A stretch of 64,000 nucleotides of DNA from Aplectana chamaeleonis (taxonomy: Eukaryota > Nematoda > Chromadorea > Rhabditida > Cosmocercidae): positions 1,443,031 to 1,507,030 of the forward strand of contig JAPDOI010000143.1 of NCBI GenBank assembly GCA_029168955.1, read 5' to 3'. Below the pieces are notes generated by a model, which saw only the letters and a program-made list of their open reading frames with translations, was not told the origin of the DNA and searched no databases. Of this stretch, positions 43,845 through 54,259 are shown piece after piece. The position numbers were made by a program, and so were the translations under genes. Position 1 is the stretch's first letter. Each line of letters begins with the position of its first letter.

Positions 43845-45212
43845 TGGTAGCTCAGACAGTAGCAGGCCCGGAGCGCAACCGATCCTGCCCTCCCGCCCAC
43901 TGCGACCGAAACGCGGAGCAGTTGATATTCAAACCTGCGGTGTGTTTCGGTTGTGATTGCAACGTGCAGTGCGTTCAGGTTGCTCTCCGGGCCACATGCG
44001 TTGACTGATGCGCGCATTTCGAAATTAGATGAATCGATTGAAACAAGGAAGAGCATCTGGGCTTCCTGCGATTTTTGAGCGGGATTCTCACAGTTTCTCT
44101 TGTAGGGCTTGTAATTGATTTCCTCTACTCCAATTGCGCTAAATACATATTCGACTATCCTAGAATTCACTATATTCTTCATATTTGTGCAATATTTAGA
44201 CTGTATTGAAAAAGTGAAACGTTAACATGGCTTTCCGAACGCACTTTGCAAATATTCATGGAGGGAATATTTCAGATTTATTTAATCATTTCGAAAAAAT
44301 TAGAAAAACTAATCGCTCGGATATTTAAATTTATTTTAATGTATATTTAATTTTATATTTCAATTTTAATGTTTGGAAAAAATATGTCCCATGCATACTT
44401 TCCGTTGTTAGCTTTGAATCGTTCAACGAGATCATTAGAAAGGCTCTGAGAAAGGGCGGTTGTTATGAATACCTAATAATTTTAAGGGAAATATACCTAA
44501 TAGTTAGAGAAAATCAGGTGAAATCAGAAGATTAATGGGTGAAGTTGTGGGGGAAGTTGTGACGGAATCAAAATTCTAAGCAGGGGAAAGTTTATAAAGC
44601 TGAAAGGTATTTCATAATCAGCACTAGCTTAAAAAGGGACAATTGAGGGTTACATAAATCCAAGAAATCCAGTAGGGTGAGGGAATTCGGTGAATGTGTG
44701 GAAATCGTTGCATTCTTCCTTGAAAAATCGATTAACTCAAATGGGTGCGATAATCGATCAGCGAAGCGTCTGAACCACGTCGATGTATTGATTTTCGCAA
44801 CTATGTTGTTAAAATCGGTTTATAGAAAGCGCCCGGGGCGCAACCATGTATGCTGTATGATGTACTGTGACGTCATCAGCCGACAGTTGCGCTCAGGGCG
44901 CTGCGTGAATTAATCTCGTCGGTAGCACCCGGAGCGCAACGCATGCGGCCTGGACCGCAACATAGAGTTCGCGTAACAATTTTAGTCAAATGAGTGGACG
45001 AGGCTGCGGCGGTAGATCACCCCGCGCGAATCGAAACCCCATTCTCCAGTGAGGTCGCCAACCCCGCACGGCCAGCCGCCTGGTCCATGCGTCGGACTAA
45101 AATGAAAACGGGAACCATATGTGGCCCGGAAATTGCCAAATTTGTCACCCTGAGCGCAACTTGGACGCGGCTCCGGGTGCATTCGGGGTGGGCTCAGGGT
45201 CTGCTTTCGTCT
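43845..45212 (+). repeat. Tandem duplication, unit 1
   Basis: Matches 45,463-47,155 in direct orientation. It contains recurring GC-rich words such as GCCCGGGGCGCAACC and CCGGAGCGCAACG, and ACTGTGACGTCATCAGCCGA (with a CRE-like TGACGTCA) at about 44,868. No coding content. Confidence 0.8.
44965..45116. mobile_element. 152-bp MITE F, copy 2, ATA duplication
   Basis: Present in unit 1 and absent from unit 2, where ACATATGTGGCCC reads straight through near 47,054-47,068. Both flanks are ATA. The inverted ends share ATTTTAGTC and GACTAAAAT. Confidence 0.85.
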
Positions 45213-46365
45213 GAGAAACTCATCTGCGACAATGACTAGTATTGTTAGTATTTCTTGTGCCTAAATTGTAAAACTGCGCAGAATCCCGCACCAAGCTGCA
45301 GGTTCCAAGAATAATTAAGCGTTTTTCAAATTTGCTAGAAGGCTGTGGTCTCGGATTTCGCTCAAAACTCAAATGTAGTGTTTGATTAGGGTGCTAAAAA
45401 CTAATTTGGGGTTCGGTTTCCGAATTTCCTAGATTAACTGAAGGCTACGGTAGGCACAGTGTCATTTAGCTCAGACAATAGCAGGCCCCGGGCGCAACCG
45501 GCTCCGCCTCTCCCCGCCCACTGCAACCGAAACGCAGAGCAGATGATATTCGAACTTGCGGCGCGTTCCGGTTGTGATTGCAACGTTCAGTGCGTTCAGG
45601 TTGCTCTCCGGGCCACATGCGTTCACTCACGCGCGCATTTCGAAATTAGATGAATCGATTGAGACAAGGAAGAGCATCTGGGCTTCCTGCGATTTTTGAG
45701 TGGGATTCTGTTTCTCGTGTGGGGCTTGTAATTGATTTCCTCTGCTTCATTTGTGCTCAATATTCTGACCATCCTATAATTCACTATATTCTTCCTATTT
45801 GTGCTATATTAGGACTGTATTCAAAAAATGAAACGTTAGCATGACTTTCCGAACGCATTTTGCAAATATTCATGAAGGGAATATTTCGGATTTATTCAAC
45901 AATTTGGAAAAAATGAGAAAAACGAATCGCTCGCATATTTAAATTTAATCATTTACTCCGAAAAATTAAAAAGTCCGAAATCGGAAAAGCAATTGATTCG
46001 GAAGGGTTAATTGGATTCAATACGCATTTTGAGTATTCTAAAATACGATAGTCAGCTTATCATCTGTTTCCAAGTAAAATTTATTGCCATTCGTCGCGTG
46101 CATATGCTGCCGTAAGCTGCGTCTCCTTCTTAACACACTTTCTCGCTGACTCTACCCTCGCTTCGCACAAGCGAGCGAGGGAACAGAATAAAGTAGGCTT
46201 GGTACCAGATGATACCTATCCTGTCGCCCTAATTTAGGCAACGATTCTTCAAGGAAATTCAGTAGAGTTCGGTAATTCGGTGAATGTGTGGAACACGTTG
46301 GATTCCTCCTTGGAAAATCGATTAGCTAAAATGGGTGCGATAATCGATCAGCGAAGCGTCTGAAC

Positions 46366-46862
46366 CAGGGATGAGCGGAGTTCCGCGTTTCGCGTTCCGA
46401 AACCCGCAGTTTCGCGCAATTTTGGCATTCCGCGTTCCGCATTCCGAAAACGGCAGAAAACGCCGCGGAATGCGAAAATATTGGGTCATCTGGGACGTGA
46501 GAAAACACTAGATGATTTCTAAATTTTTCTGCGTTTCGCGTTCCGAAAACGGCATTTCCGCGCATTTTAAGGCGTTTCGCGGCCGATTTCCGAAACCCGA
46601 GAAAAAATTTTCTGTTCCGAAACCCGAAAACCGATCTCCGAATTTTCATTTTTGGGTGGTTGCCATCGTGTATCAACGCCCCTGAGGAGGCGGGAGAAAC
46701 GGGGAGGAGCGAGGTTCATGATTGGACGCAACAGTCGGGGGCCGGGGGCTGCCCGTATTGCGTCAATCAGGAACCTCGCTCCCTAACCGTTTCTCCCGCC
46801 TCTTCGTGGGTGTTGATACACGATGGCCATCACCCTTCATATTTTTATTCTGCTCATCCCTG
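46366..46862. mobile_element. hAT-type MITE with exact 8-bp TSD
   Basis: The termini are CAGGGATGAGCGGAG and CTGCTCATCCCTG. GTCTGAAC is repeated exactly on both sides (46,358-46,365 and 46,863-46,870). Unit 1 has a single GTCTGAAC at the same place near 44,770. The interior repeats GTTTCGCGTTCCG. Palindrome H copy 2 is nested inside. Confidence 0.9.
46654..46835. repeat. Palindromic element H, copy 2
   Basis: A 182-bp hairpin with GGGTGGTTGCCATCGTGTAT on the left and ATACACGATGGCCATCACCC on the right. It is nested in the hAT-type MITE. Partner copy at 32,434-32,580. Confidence 0.8.
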
Positions 46863-47155
46863 GTCTGAACCACTTTGAGGTATCAATTTTTCAATTGTGT
46901 TGCTTAAATCGGTTTATAGTAAGCGCCCGGGGCGCAACCATATACGCCGCATGATGTACTGTGACGTCATCAGCCGACAGTTGCGCTCAGGGCGCTGCGT
47001 GAATCAATATTGGCGGTAGCATCCGGAGCGCAACGTATGCGGCCTGGATCGCAACATATGTGGCCCGGAAATTGTCAAATTTGTCACCCTGAGCGCAACA
47101 TGGACGCGGCTCCGGGTGCATTCGGGGTGGGCTCAGGGCCTGCTATTGCCTGAGA

Positions 47156-47459
47156 GGGGGCAAAACCCACCTCGACAAATGGAAATTGAAATCAAATTTA
47201 TTTATTTGCACTCGAAAAAACCCCGCATAGAAATTTTGAGTCATTTCTGGAACTTTGACTGAACTATCGTATACCAACCGTAGTCTCCTGTTAGCCGTCG
47301 AAGTTCGATAAACGGACTTCAGATTTGTGTTTAGCTCTCCAAATGGAGCGAGAGAAGACAGCGAGAAAGTGTGGAAGAGAATGAGGTGCTGCATACGCGC
47401 GCACAAGCACGCGGTCTTCTTCTTTAGCGTTTGTCTCGCTTCAAAGCGGGACCCGCTCT
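47156..47459. other. R1-like fragment, no gene
   Basis: Short similarity to repeat R1 (CGATAAACGGACTTCAGATT and a GTGTTTAGC block). Otherwise not recognised. Confidence 0.4.
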
Positions 47460-47880
47460 TTTGATACACTGGCGCCATTTTTCCCTGTCTCGAGCCTGGT
47501 CAGGGTGTACACCGGCAGCCTTCAAATTGGCATGAAGCGTGTCAAGCCAGCGTGTCTTGGTTGTTATTTAGAGCGTTTGTAAGGCACAGCTAGGTTCAGA
47601 GCCAGCTTTGCAAACGGTATAGTTTCCAGCACGCAGGACGTGGCCATACCATCACAGTCAAGCTTCACGGAGCTTTCAGCAATTGAAGCGACGCCGAAAC
47701 GCTGCCGGATGCCGTCCTCTGTGACGTGGTTGATAGCCTGTGACACCAGCAGCCCATCGCAACACTTTCGTCCTGGTCACACCAAGATTACGTTCTGCAT
47801 TCTTAGTTGCGGGCCAGCACTCTGCGGCATACAGCGCAACGAATCGCACAACCATTCGCGCAATTCTACGATCTTTCATC
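47460..47880 (-). mobile_element. Non-LTR retrotransposon relic (3' end)
   Basis: Minus-strand fragments read VVRFVALYAAECWPATKNAE and VLRWAAGVTGY, then WYGHVLR and WLDTLHANLKAAGVHPDQAR. This is the C-terminal tail common in non-LTR reverse transcriptases of nematodes (RTE-like). Frameshifts and stops separate the blocks, and the RT domain itself is missing. Confidence 0.75.
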
Positions 47881-47884
47881 AGTT

Positions 47885-48161
47885 TTCGTGTTTCTTCCGC
47901 TGAATATTCGGATAAATACGCGAATATTATTCAAATATTCGGATAAATATGCGAATATTATTCAAATATTCGAATAATTCGAATATTTAATGAATGGGAC
48001 TATCCAGGTTGTTCAAATAATTGAATATTCAAAGAGGTGGAATATTCGTTTATTCGAGTAATCGATCATTCAAAGAAGTGAAATATTCGTTTATTCAAAT
48101 AATAGAATTTTCAAAGATGAGGATTATTCGAGTTATTCGTTTATTCTAATATTCAAAAAAT
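47885..48161. repeat. ATTCG-rich low-complexity block
   Basis: Repeats of GAATATTCGAATA and ATTATTCAAATATTCG. It could be a hAT-like sub-terminal region, but ends are not defined. Confidence 0.6.
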
Positions 48162-48629
48162 TACCGTATTTCCTGTTATTGGACACTCCCCTCTTTTTGA
48201 AGCCCTCCCTCTAGTTAAACCTCCCTTTCGGTGGAGGTTGAAAAATAGAACATCCCCCCCCCCCTGCATTAGAGCCCTCTGCGGCCAAGGAGACAATGGA
48301 GACCCATTCCTACCGGACGTGAACTGCTACGCGCTGCTCGAGATCTCAACACCCAAAACCTTCTTGATTTTTTCGGGGAGATTAATCTTGAGGAGGACTG
48401 AAACAGTGACTTTATTAATGATGATCACTTAGTGTTCACCCAGTAATTCATTATTGTCGCACTTTGGCTTGCCTAATAAACTTTGCTTACCCGTATTGAC
48501 TCTTGAAGTCTCGGTTGAAAATTAATGCCCCCCCCCCTCTTTTTGAACCCCTTCCTCTAATTGAACCCCTCCTTTTGGAAGACGTTGAAAAAATGTACAC
48601 CAGGGTGGTTAATTGCAGGAAAAACGGTA
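48162..48629. mobile_element. Non-autonomous element with TACCGTATTTCCTG ends
   Basis: The ends TACCGTATTTCCTGTTAT and AATTGCAGGAAAAACGGTA are inverted. Inside is an imperfect direct repeat of a CCCCTCTTTTTGAA block (48,185-48,255 and 48,530-48,598). A terminus-like TTAATTACAGGAAATACGGT is also found at 50,611-50,630 at the second copy of the neighbouring duplication. Confidence 0.5.
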
Positions 48630-48930
48630 TTCGTTTCAACACTCTATAATCGCAGACAAACTGATATTAGCAAGGGGCTAGCAAAATCCCAATCTCCACC
48701 CCATTTGCACAGATGCAGTCTCAAGGCCGATCAAGGGAGCACTGCTGCTAGGTGTTTGGTCGCAAGTGATTGGTCGGGGGCGGGTCTGTCCATTAGAGAT
48801 GTAGACTCCTTGCTGACTTGGAATGACCACCGCTCGACCAGGGTCAGGCACAGCGGTGTTCCAGGCCGTCCTGAACAACGACTCCACCCCCTTGAGAGAG
48901 CTAAAAAACGACTCTCTAGGAAAAGTGAAA
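48630..48930 (+). repeat. 300-bp direct duplication, copy 1
   Basis: Very similar to 50,630-51,062 apart from a hairpin D insertion in the second copy. The 210-codon ORF that runs through here joins three unrelated repeats and is not a gene. Confidence 0.85.
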
Positions 48931-49153
48931 AAATGGTAGACGTTACTGACTATTTTCATTTTAGAGGTTTTTTGAATTTTTGGGGTCTCACCATTCCAAA
49001 GGGAATTAATAGCGTTTTATGCGCTGCCAATATTGGAAAACATCAGCCAGATGAGAAGCTGAAAAGCACTTCAGAAACCGTAAAAATCTTCGCCCTCCGT
49101 TTTTGGTCACGGTGGTCCGATGGAGCTTTCGGACCACTGTGGGACCACCGCAC

Positions 49154-50303
49154 CAGGGCTGTGCGTTATAACGTTAACGTGTTAACGCATTAACGGGTTA
49201 ACGCGGTTTTTTCCCGAAAATTAACGATTAACGCTTAACGAAGAAGTGTTGAATTCACGTTAATTTATAATTCGTTAACTGTCGTAGAATTATGGCAGCA
49301 GGGTACTGCAAGAGGTGTGGGTCGGCCAGTTTTGCTCAGACCCCCTCCAATGCCAATTTCTGCCTCAGAACCCCCCAGGAGCGTGAGTAAGTCAAGTTTT
49401 GACAGTGTCCTATCCCCCCTTCTCCCACCTAGAGCTGACGCGTTCAAACAGTGTGTTCGAGTACTGCACGAGTGTAGGGTACAGAAAGTAGTTTCCTGAA
49501 GCTGCGTTTTTTCCATGTACCTCATTTAAAACTTAAGTTACTGCAGTTTTAAAACCCTACTAGATCCGTGAACTTGGATACTTTTTGTCTTCTTCCACTA
49601 TCAGTGTAGCGGTCTTCGGCGTTCAATTTAGACGTTGAAACCCAGCATAGAATAAATCGGCCACGCTGGACTCAAATATTCTACTTCGGCTACTCTTAGT
49701 TTTCAAAATTGCTGACGTTCAAGGGGACCACACCTGAGAGACGTGTTAGCTCTCATATTTTAGCGATGCTCGGCCTCAATCCTAAACGAGGAATTTTTTT
49801 GTACAGGGTAAATCGACCACGCTCATTTCAAATATCAACTCTACGGACTCATAGAAATCTTTAGCAAAAATCAATCAGCATTTAGTAGGCAAATTGCTTT
49901 AGGCACTTCACATTGGTGACTCATATGTATGGTCTGCCATTTTGAGAACACCCTCACGATGACTTCACCCTAAACTTCCTAATTGAACACCGACACTCAC
50001 AACCCAGTTCATTGACCATTGGGTCTTCCTCCGAAGGTCAGATATCTCCGGAGCCCTTCATCCCTTACAGAGCTCAGAACCCCCTGTGGGGCCCTATCCC
50101 GCGCCGAACTCTGTACGGCTCTGATTGATATGGGAGATCTGATAATTTATTGACTCTTGACGTGGTAATGTTTTTCCCTTTAACGGTTTAACGAAATTCA
50201 GAATTAACGTGTTAACTTATTAACGGGTTAACGCGTTTTTTTTTCCAAAAATTAACGATTAGCGCTTAACGAAAAAAATAATTTTCATTAACGCACACCC
50301 CTG
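49154..50303. mobile_element. hAT-type element with exact 8-bp TSD
   Basis: The termini are CAGGGCTGTGCGTTATAACG and CATTAACGCACACCCCTG. CACCGCAC is repeated exactly at 49,146-49,153 and 50,304-50,311. Sub-terminal TTAACG repeats crowd both ends. At 1,150 bp with no transposase frame, it is a non-autonomous derivative. Confidence 0.9.
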
Positions 50304-50311
50304 CACCGCAC

Positions 50312-50611
50312 TTTTGAACGGCCATAACTCGGCTCAAAATCGATTTAATGAGCTCATCTCCGAAATTTAACATTTTCTAACATCTGTATACAGTTTCCAT
50401 TCATGCACTAGGTTATGCATATAAACGACTCCTTTTCGATTTTTTGGCCGATTTCTTGTCCGGAGGGGTGACAGGCGAAGCTTAGTTTTTGGAAAAAGTT
50501 ATTTTTTCACCTATCTAGAAATGATCTGTAGAACATTTCCAGTCGATTGGTACCCTCGCTCCGGGTACTTTTTTTTGAAACTGACATTCGGTCATTTCCG
50601 GACTCTTAATT
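50312..50611. other. No gene recognised
   Basis: A mixed-composition stretch between the hAT element and the duplicated block. Confidence 0.4.
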
Positions 50612-50629
50612 ACAGGAAATACGGTATTC

Positions 50630-51062
50630 GTTTCAACACTCTATTATCGCAGACAAACTGATATTAGCAAGGGGCTAGCAAAATCCCAGTCTCCACCCCA
50701 TTTGCATAGATGCAGGCTCAAAGCCGATCAAGGGAGCACTGCTGCTACGTGTTTGGTCGCAAGTGATTGGTCGGGGGCGTGTCTGTCCATTAGAGATATA
50801 GACTTCTTGCTGACTTGGAATGACCACCGCTCGACCAGGGTCAGGCACAGCGGTGGTCCAGGCCATCCTGAAGAACGACCCCCTTGAGAGAGCTATCGTT
50901 CATCACTGGATGAGGGATCTCCGCGACGCTGCTCGGCGGGAAAAATTGCGCGCGGAAAAACGAAACGAGAGTGGCTATTGATCGCGCAATTTTCCCCGCC
51001 AAGCAGCGTCGCGGCGATCCCTCATCCAGTGTTGGACGATAAAAAACGACTCTCTAGGAAAC
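50630..51062 (+). repeat. 300-bp direct duplication, copy 2 (split)
   Basis: Matches 48,630-48,930. The match is broken between GAGAGCTA and AAAAAACGACTC by the hairpin D at 50,896-51,039. Copy 1 reads GAGAGCTAAAAAACGACTC without interruption. Confidence 0.85.
50896..51039. mobile_element. Hairpin MITE D, copy 5 (with empty site)
   Basis: 144 bp, flanked by TA on both sides. Comparison with the uninterrupted duplicate at about 48,900 shows exactly one added TA, so the family inserts at TA. The left terminus is TCGTTCATCACTGGATGAGG. Confidence 0.9.
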
Positions 51063-51239
51063 AGGGTCAAGCGGGGCGTTGTGTAAATTCTCGAAATCTG
51101 AGCGACTTCCCCGCCGCCAAAGAATTTTCTTCAAAATCCTTGCGAACCCCCACAAGGCACGATTTCTAAGCATTTCTTTCTAAAAAAAAACGCTTTTTTT
51201 GTCTCGAAGCGTGATTCCTCCTTTTTTTGGGTCCTGCAG

Positions 51240-51294
51240 CCTACTTTGCTGATCTACCTACAGCCATGGATATCCAACGCATGAAGAAGAAGTA
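51240..51294 (+). other. Possible coding exon, right arm
   Basis: Counterpart of 7,167-7,221, with the acceptor-like GGGTCCTGCAG and translation YFADLPTAMDIQRMKKKY, cut by hairpin D copy 6. Confidence 0.3.
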
Positions 51295-51438
51295 TCGTCC
51301 ATCACTGGATGAGGGATCGCCGCGACGCTGCTTGGCGGGAAAAATTGCGCGCGGGAAAACGAAGGGAGAGTGGCTATTGATCGCGCAATTTTTCCCGCCA
51401 AACAGCGTCGCAGCGATCCCTCATCCAGTGATGGACGA
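51295..51438. mobile_element. Hairpin MITE D, copy 6
   Basis: 144-bp palindrome, partner of copy 4. Left flank TA, right flank decayed to TG. Confidence 0.85.
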
Positions 51439-51544
51439 TGACCGAGGGAGAACTCCCATTTTAGTCATTGAGAAATAGAATGAAAAAATTCTTCATTCCA
51501 TAATATAGCATAACATTTTCATTGGTTAACAGCACTGAATAACC

Positions 51545-51870
51545 GAACAATTCATGGGTAGCGGTCATTGCTCACCCTTGCGTTCTGCGTCGCGGCCGGT
51601 GAGTGTCGCGCGCGGCGGGAAGGGCGGCGACGCGGCATCCCAGCATTCAAGTGAAATCAAGTAAATTAGCATGTTTTAGAGCATTATTTGAATTGCTGTG
51701 TTCATTTTATGCCACAAACGATGACCGTTTTGCCGTATATGGTGCAGATGCCTCTCCCATACGATGGCGGCTTTTCCGCGCTCGCCGCGCGCGCGACGCT
51801 CACCGCACGGTGACGCTTACGCACGCAGGTGAGCGATGTCATGGAGCCACAATTCATACAATAACATTCT
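51545..51870. repeat. GC-rich inverted repeat block, right copy
   Basis: Mirror of 6,600-6,925, with CGGTGAGTGTCGCGCGCGGC and the CTCACCCTTGCG end. Confidence 0.5.
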
Positions 51871-52022
51871 AATTATGGAGATCAATATAGTATAGTATGA
51901 ACAGAAATGAGCAGAAGAACGCATGGACTAAAATGCAATAAATGAAGATCAGGTGCAGTCCCACCACCTGCCCGCCGACCCCCCTCTCCTTCGATAATAA
52001 GGCATCAAAAACAACATTAATG

Positions 52023-52115
52023 ACCCCGGGTTGAAGCCTTTATCGCCCTGCGATCGCCGTGCAATAAGCACCGAAAGCATGGCAATCGCAGGGCGATAAA
52101 GGCCTCAACCCTGGG
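52023..52115. repeat. Palindromic element E, copy 3
   Basis: Same hairpin as 4,846-4,939 in the opposite arm, adjacent to the small membrane ORF copy 3. Confidence 0.75.
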
Positions 52116-52155
52116 TGCGAGAAATCCCAACCACCCGCCCGGAGCGTGACTGTCT

Positions 52156-52493
52156 TTAGACCATCACCTCACTAGACTCGCTAGGCTGCAACCTGTTGAA
52201 AGACCTACTGAAAGAAGAGAATGTATTCATAGTATCTGAGAAACAGTCTGGGTATGTTCCACGAACTCCCTATAAGACTTCTCTCCACTCCTGAGCTTGG
52301 GAATGAAGAGGCACCCTGCATACACTGCTACTCCTGACATAACGATGACAAGAACCAGCGCAAGAATCGCCAGAACTACGACGCCGAACTGGAATACTAG
52401 CTTGAAACTCCCAGCATAGAGCAGCGAGGAATTGAATTTTGTCCATCACACCTGACGATCGTCTTCCACCCATCCGTATGCAGTCAGCTTCAT
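52156..52493 (-). pseudogene. Small membrane ORF, copy 3 (frameshifted)
   Basis: Minus-strand paralogue of 5,857-6,201. Relative to that ORF it has a 4-nt deletion near 52,448-52,452 and the same 2-nt-shorter form as copy 1 near 52,410. The acceptor-like ACTTTC sequence upstream is preserved but reads TTTCCGATATG instead of TTTCAGATATG, so the AG is lost. It cannot encode the protein as read. Confidence 0.55.
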
Positions 52494-52914
52494 ATCGGAA
52501 AGTTTGAGAATTCATTTCCCCGGAGCAAGCATGAGGTAAAAACAGGTAAACAGGTAAAAGTTAAACAGGGACAGAAGGAAAAAACACCTGAGATCGTATG
52601 ATGACCAAGACACCAGATGACGGACGATGCTGGGAATATATGGGAATATATAAGAGAACCAACTAGCCATATCGGTGTAATTAAACAGCTACTCAACAAA
52701 AAAGAACAAAACACACCTTAAGGCTACAATTTTCTGAAGTTTCTACCACACTCTAGATGTCGTTCGTGGAGCCCTAATAGTCTGAAAATAATCAATTATT
52801 CTTCTAAAAAAATAAAAAATATTGAATAGAATCATTTCAGAAATTTTAAACAGCAGCATCATTCAAGTCTCACAAATAACCCTCCGGGACTGATTTGGCA
52901 CCCAGAATTGAATA

Positions 52915-53061
52915 TCGTCCATCACTGGATGAGGGATCGCACCGACGCTGCTAGGCGGGAAAAATTCGGGCGATCAATAGCCACTCTCTCTCTCCGTTTT
53001 CCCGCGCGCAATTTTTCCCGCCAAGCAGCGTCGCGGCGACCCCTTATCCAGTGATGGACGA
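52915..53061. mobile_element. Hairpin MITE D, copy 7
   Basis: 147-bp palindrome with TA flanks, partner of copy 1, and abutting element C. Confidence 0.8.
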
Positions 53062-53066
53062 TATGT

Positions 53067-53182
53067 CTGCATTCATGTCCTATAGACACCGAACATCGCG
53101 CGGAAGTTGCACAAAAATCTAATCATATGGGAATATCGAAGTTGCGCGTGAGATTCGGTGTGTCTATGGGACGTGAATGCAG
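53067..53182. repeat. Palindromic element C, right copy
   Basis: Mirror of 3,785-3,900. Ends CTGCATTCATGTCCTATAGA and GGGACGTGAATGCAG. Confidence 0.75.
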
Positions 53183-53207
53183 TGCTGAGGAAAAAACCCT
53201 AAAGAAA

Positions 53208-54098
53208 GCGGTGCAAAACCAGTTGGGGGAAGCACCCAAGATTTGCTCATAGAAATGGAAAACTCATCCGTGGAAATGAAAATTTCTTTCGTTATCAGAT
53301 ATGTGATAACGTTATCCCTCGTAAATTTCTAAGAATTTCATAAAATTTGATCGATTTCTAAAACCAGAATCATTCATTTCTCACTTGAATTCTGAGTGCC
53401 CCCCCCCCAACTAGTTTGGCACCAAGAACGCGCCCAAAGAAGGTAGAAGAGCACTGGAAATTGAGAAGTAAGAGGAGCACAACAATGTTCCGCTGGCTGA
53501 GATAAACTTGGTGATGATCAAGGACTACGATTAAGAGCTTTTAAAAAGAAAGCAAGTGAAAAAGAAGAGGAAATGAAATTTCTGGACAAACGTGAGAGAT
53601 CACACGACCAACTGGACAGATAACAAGACTAATGGGACAGATCACATGACCAACTGGACGATCACAAGACTAATGGGACAGATCACACGACCAACTGGAC
53701 AGATCACAAGACCGCCCATCGACAGACCATGACAATCACGTGACTTATGAAAGAGATCCCGAGACCATGACGTTCACGTGACTTATGAAAGAGATCACTA
53801 GACCATGACGATCACGAGACTTATGAAAGCGATCACAAGGCCATGACGATCACGAGACTTATGAAAGAGATCACAAGACCATGACCAAAAACTAGTTTGG
53901 TCGGCCACCCAGAAGTCAAGTGAGAACTGAATGATTTTGCCTTCAGAAATGAACTTAATTTCATGGAACTTCTAGGAAATATGAATGATAACGTTATCAC
54001 ATATCCAATAACGAAAGAAGTTTTCATTTTCATGGACGAATCGTTTCCTTTCTATGGGTAAATAGAAATGAATGCCCCCCCCCTAGTTTTGCCTCATG
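53208..54098. repeat. Paired B elements with minisatellite, right arm
   Basis: Mirror of 2,881-3,757: element B copies at about 53,208-53,420 and 53,885-54,098 bracket the minisatellite at 53,595-53,885 (units with ACTTATGAAAGAGATCACAA). 53,421-53,594 is unremarkable AT-rich sequence. Confidence 0.7.
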
Positions 54099-54131
54099 AA
54101 AGAGATCACAAGACTTGTGTCGAATGCTGAA

Positions 54132-54259
54132 GTCGTCGCGCTCCGACCCAACAAGCGCTTCGCATACGCGGAACTCTTTCAGTTTCACTCTGTGTCCAAT
54201 GGGGAAGACTGAAAGTCTTTCGAGTATGCGAAGGACTTGTTGCATTGGAGCGCGACAAC
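54132..54259. repeat. Palindromic element A, right copy
   Basis: Mirror of 2,714-2,840, starting GTCGTCGCGCTCCGACCC. Confidence 0.75.

Larger units (their letters stand above)
45463..47155 (+). repeat. Tandem duplication, unit 2
   Basis: Second copy of 43,845-45,212. It carries a 497-bp hAT-type insertion but lacks MITE F. The 250 bp between the units resembles sequence in foldback element FB copy 2. Confidence 0.8.

Noticed and set aside
48561..49193. 210-codon ORF on the + strand
   Set aside because: It runs across the end of one element, a 300-bp duplicated repeat and the terminus of the hAT element, so it is a chance frame.
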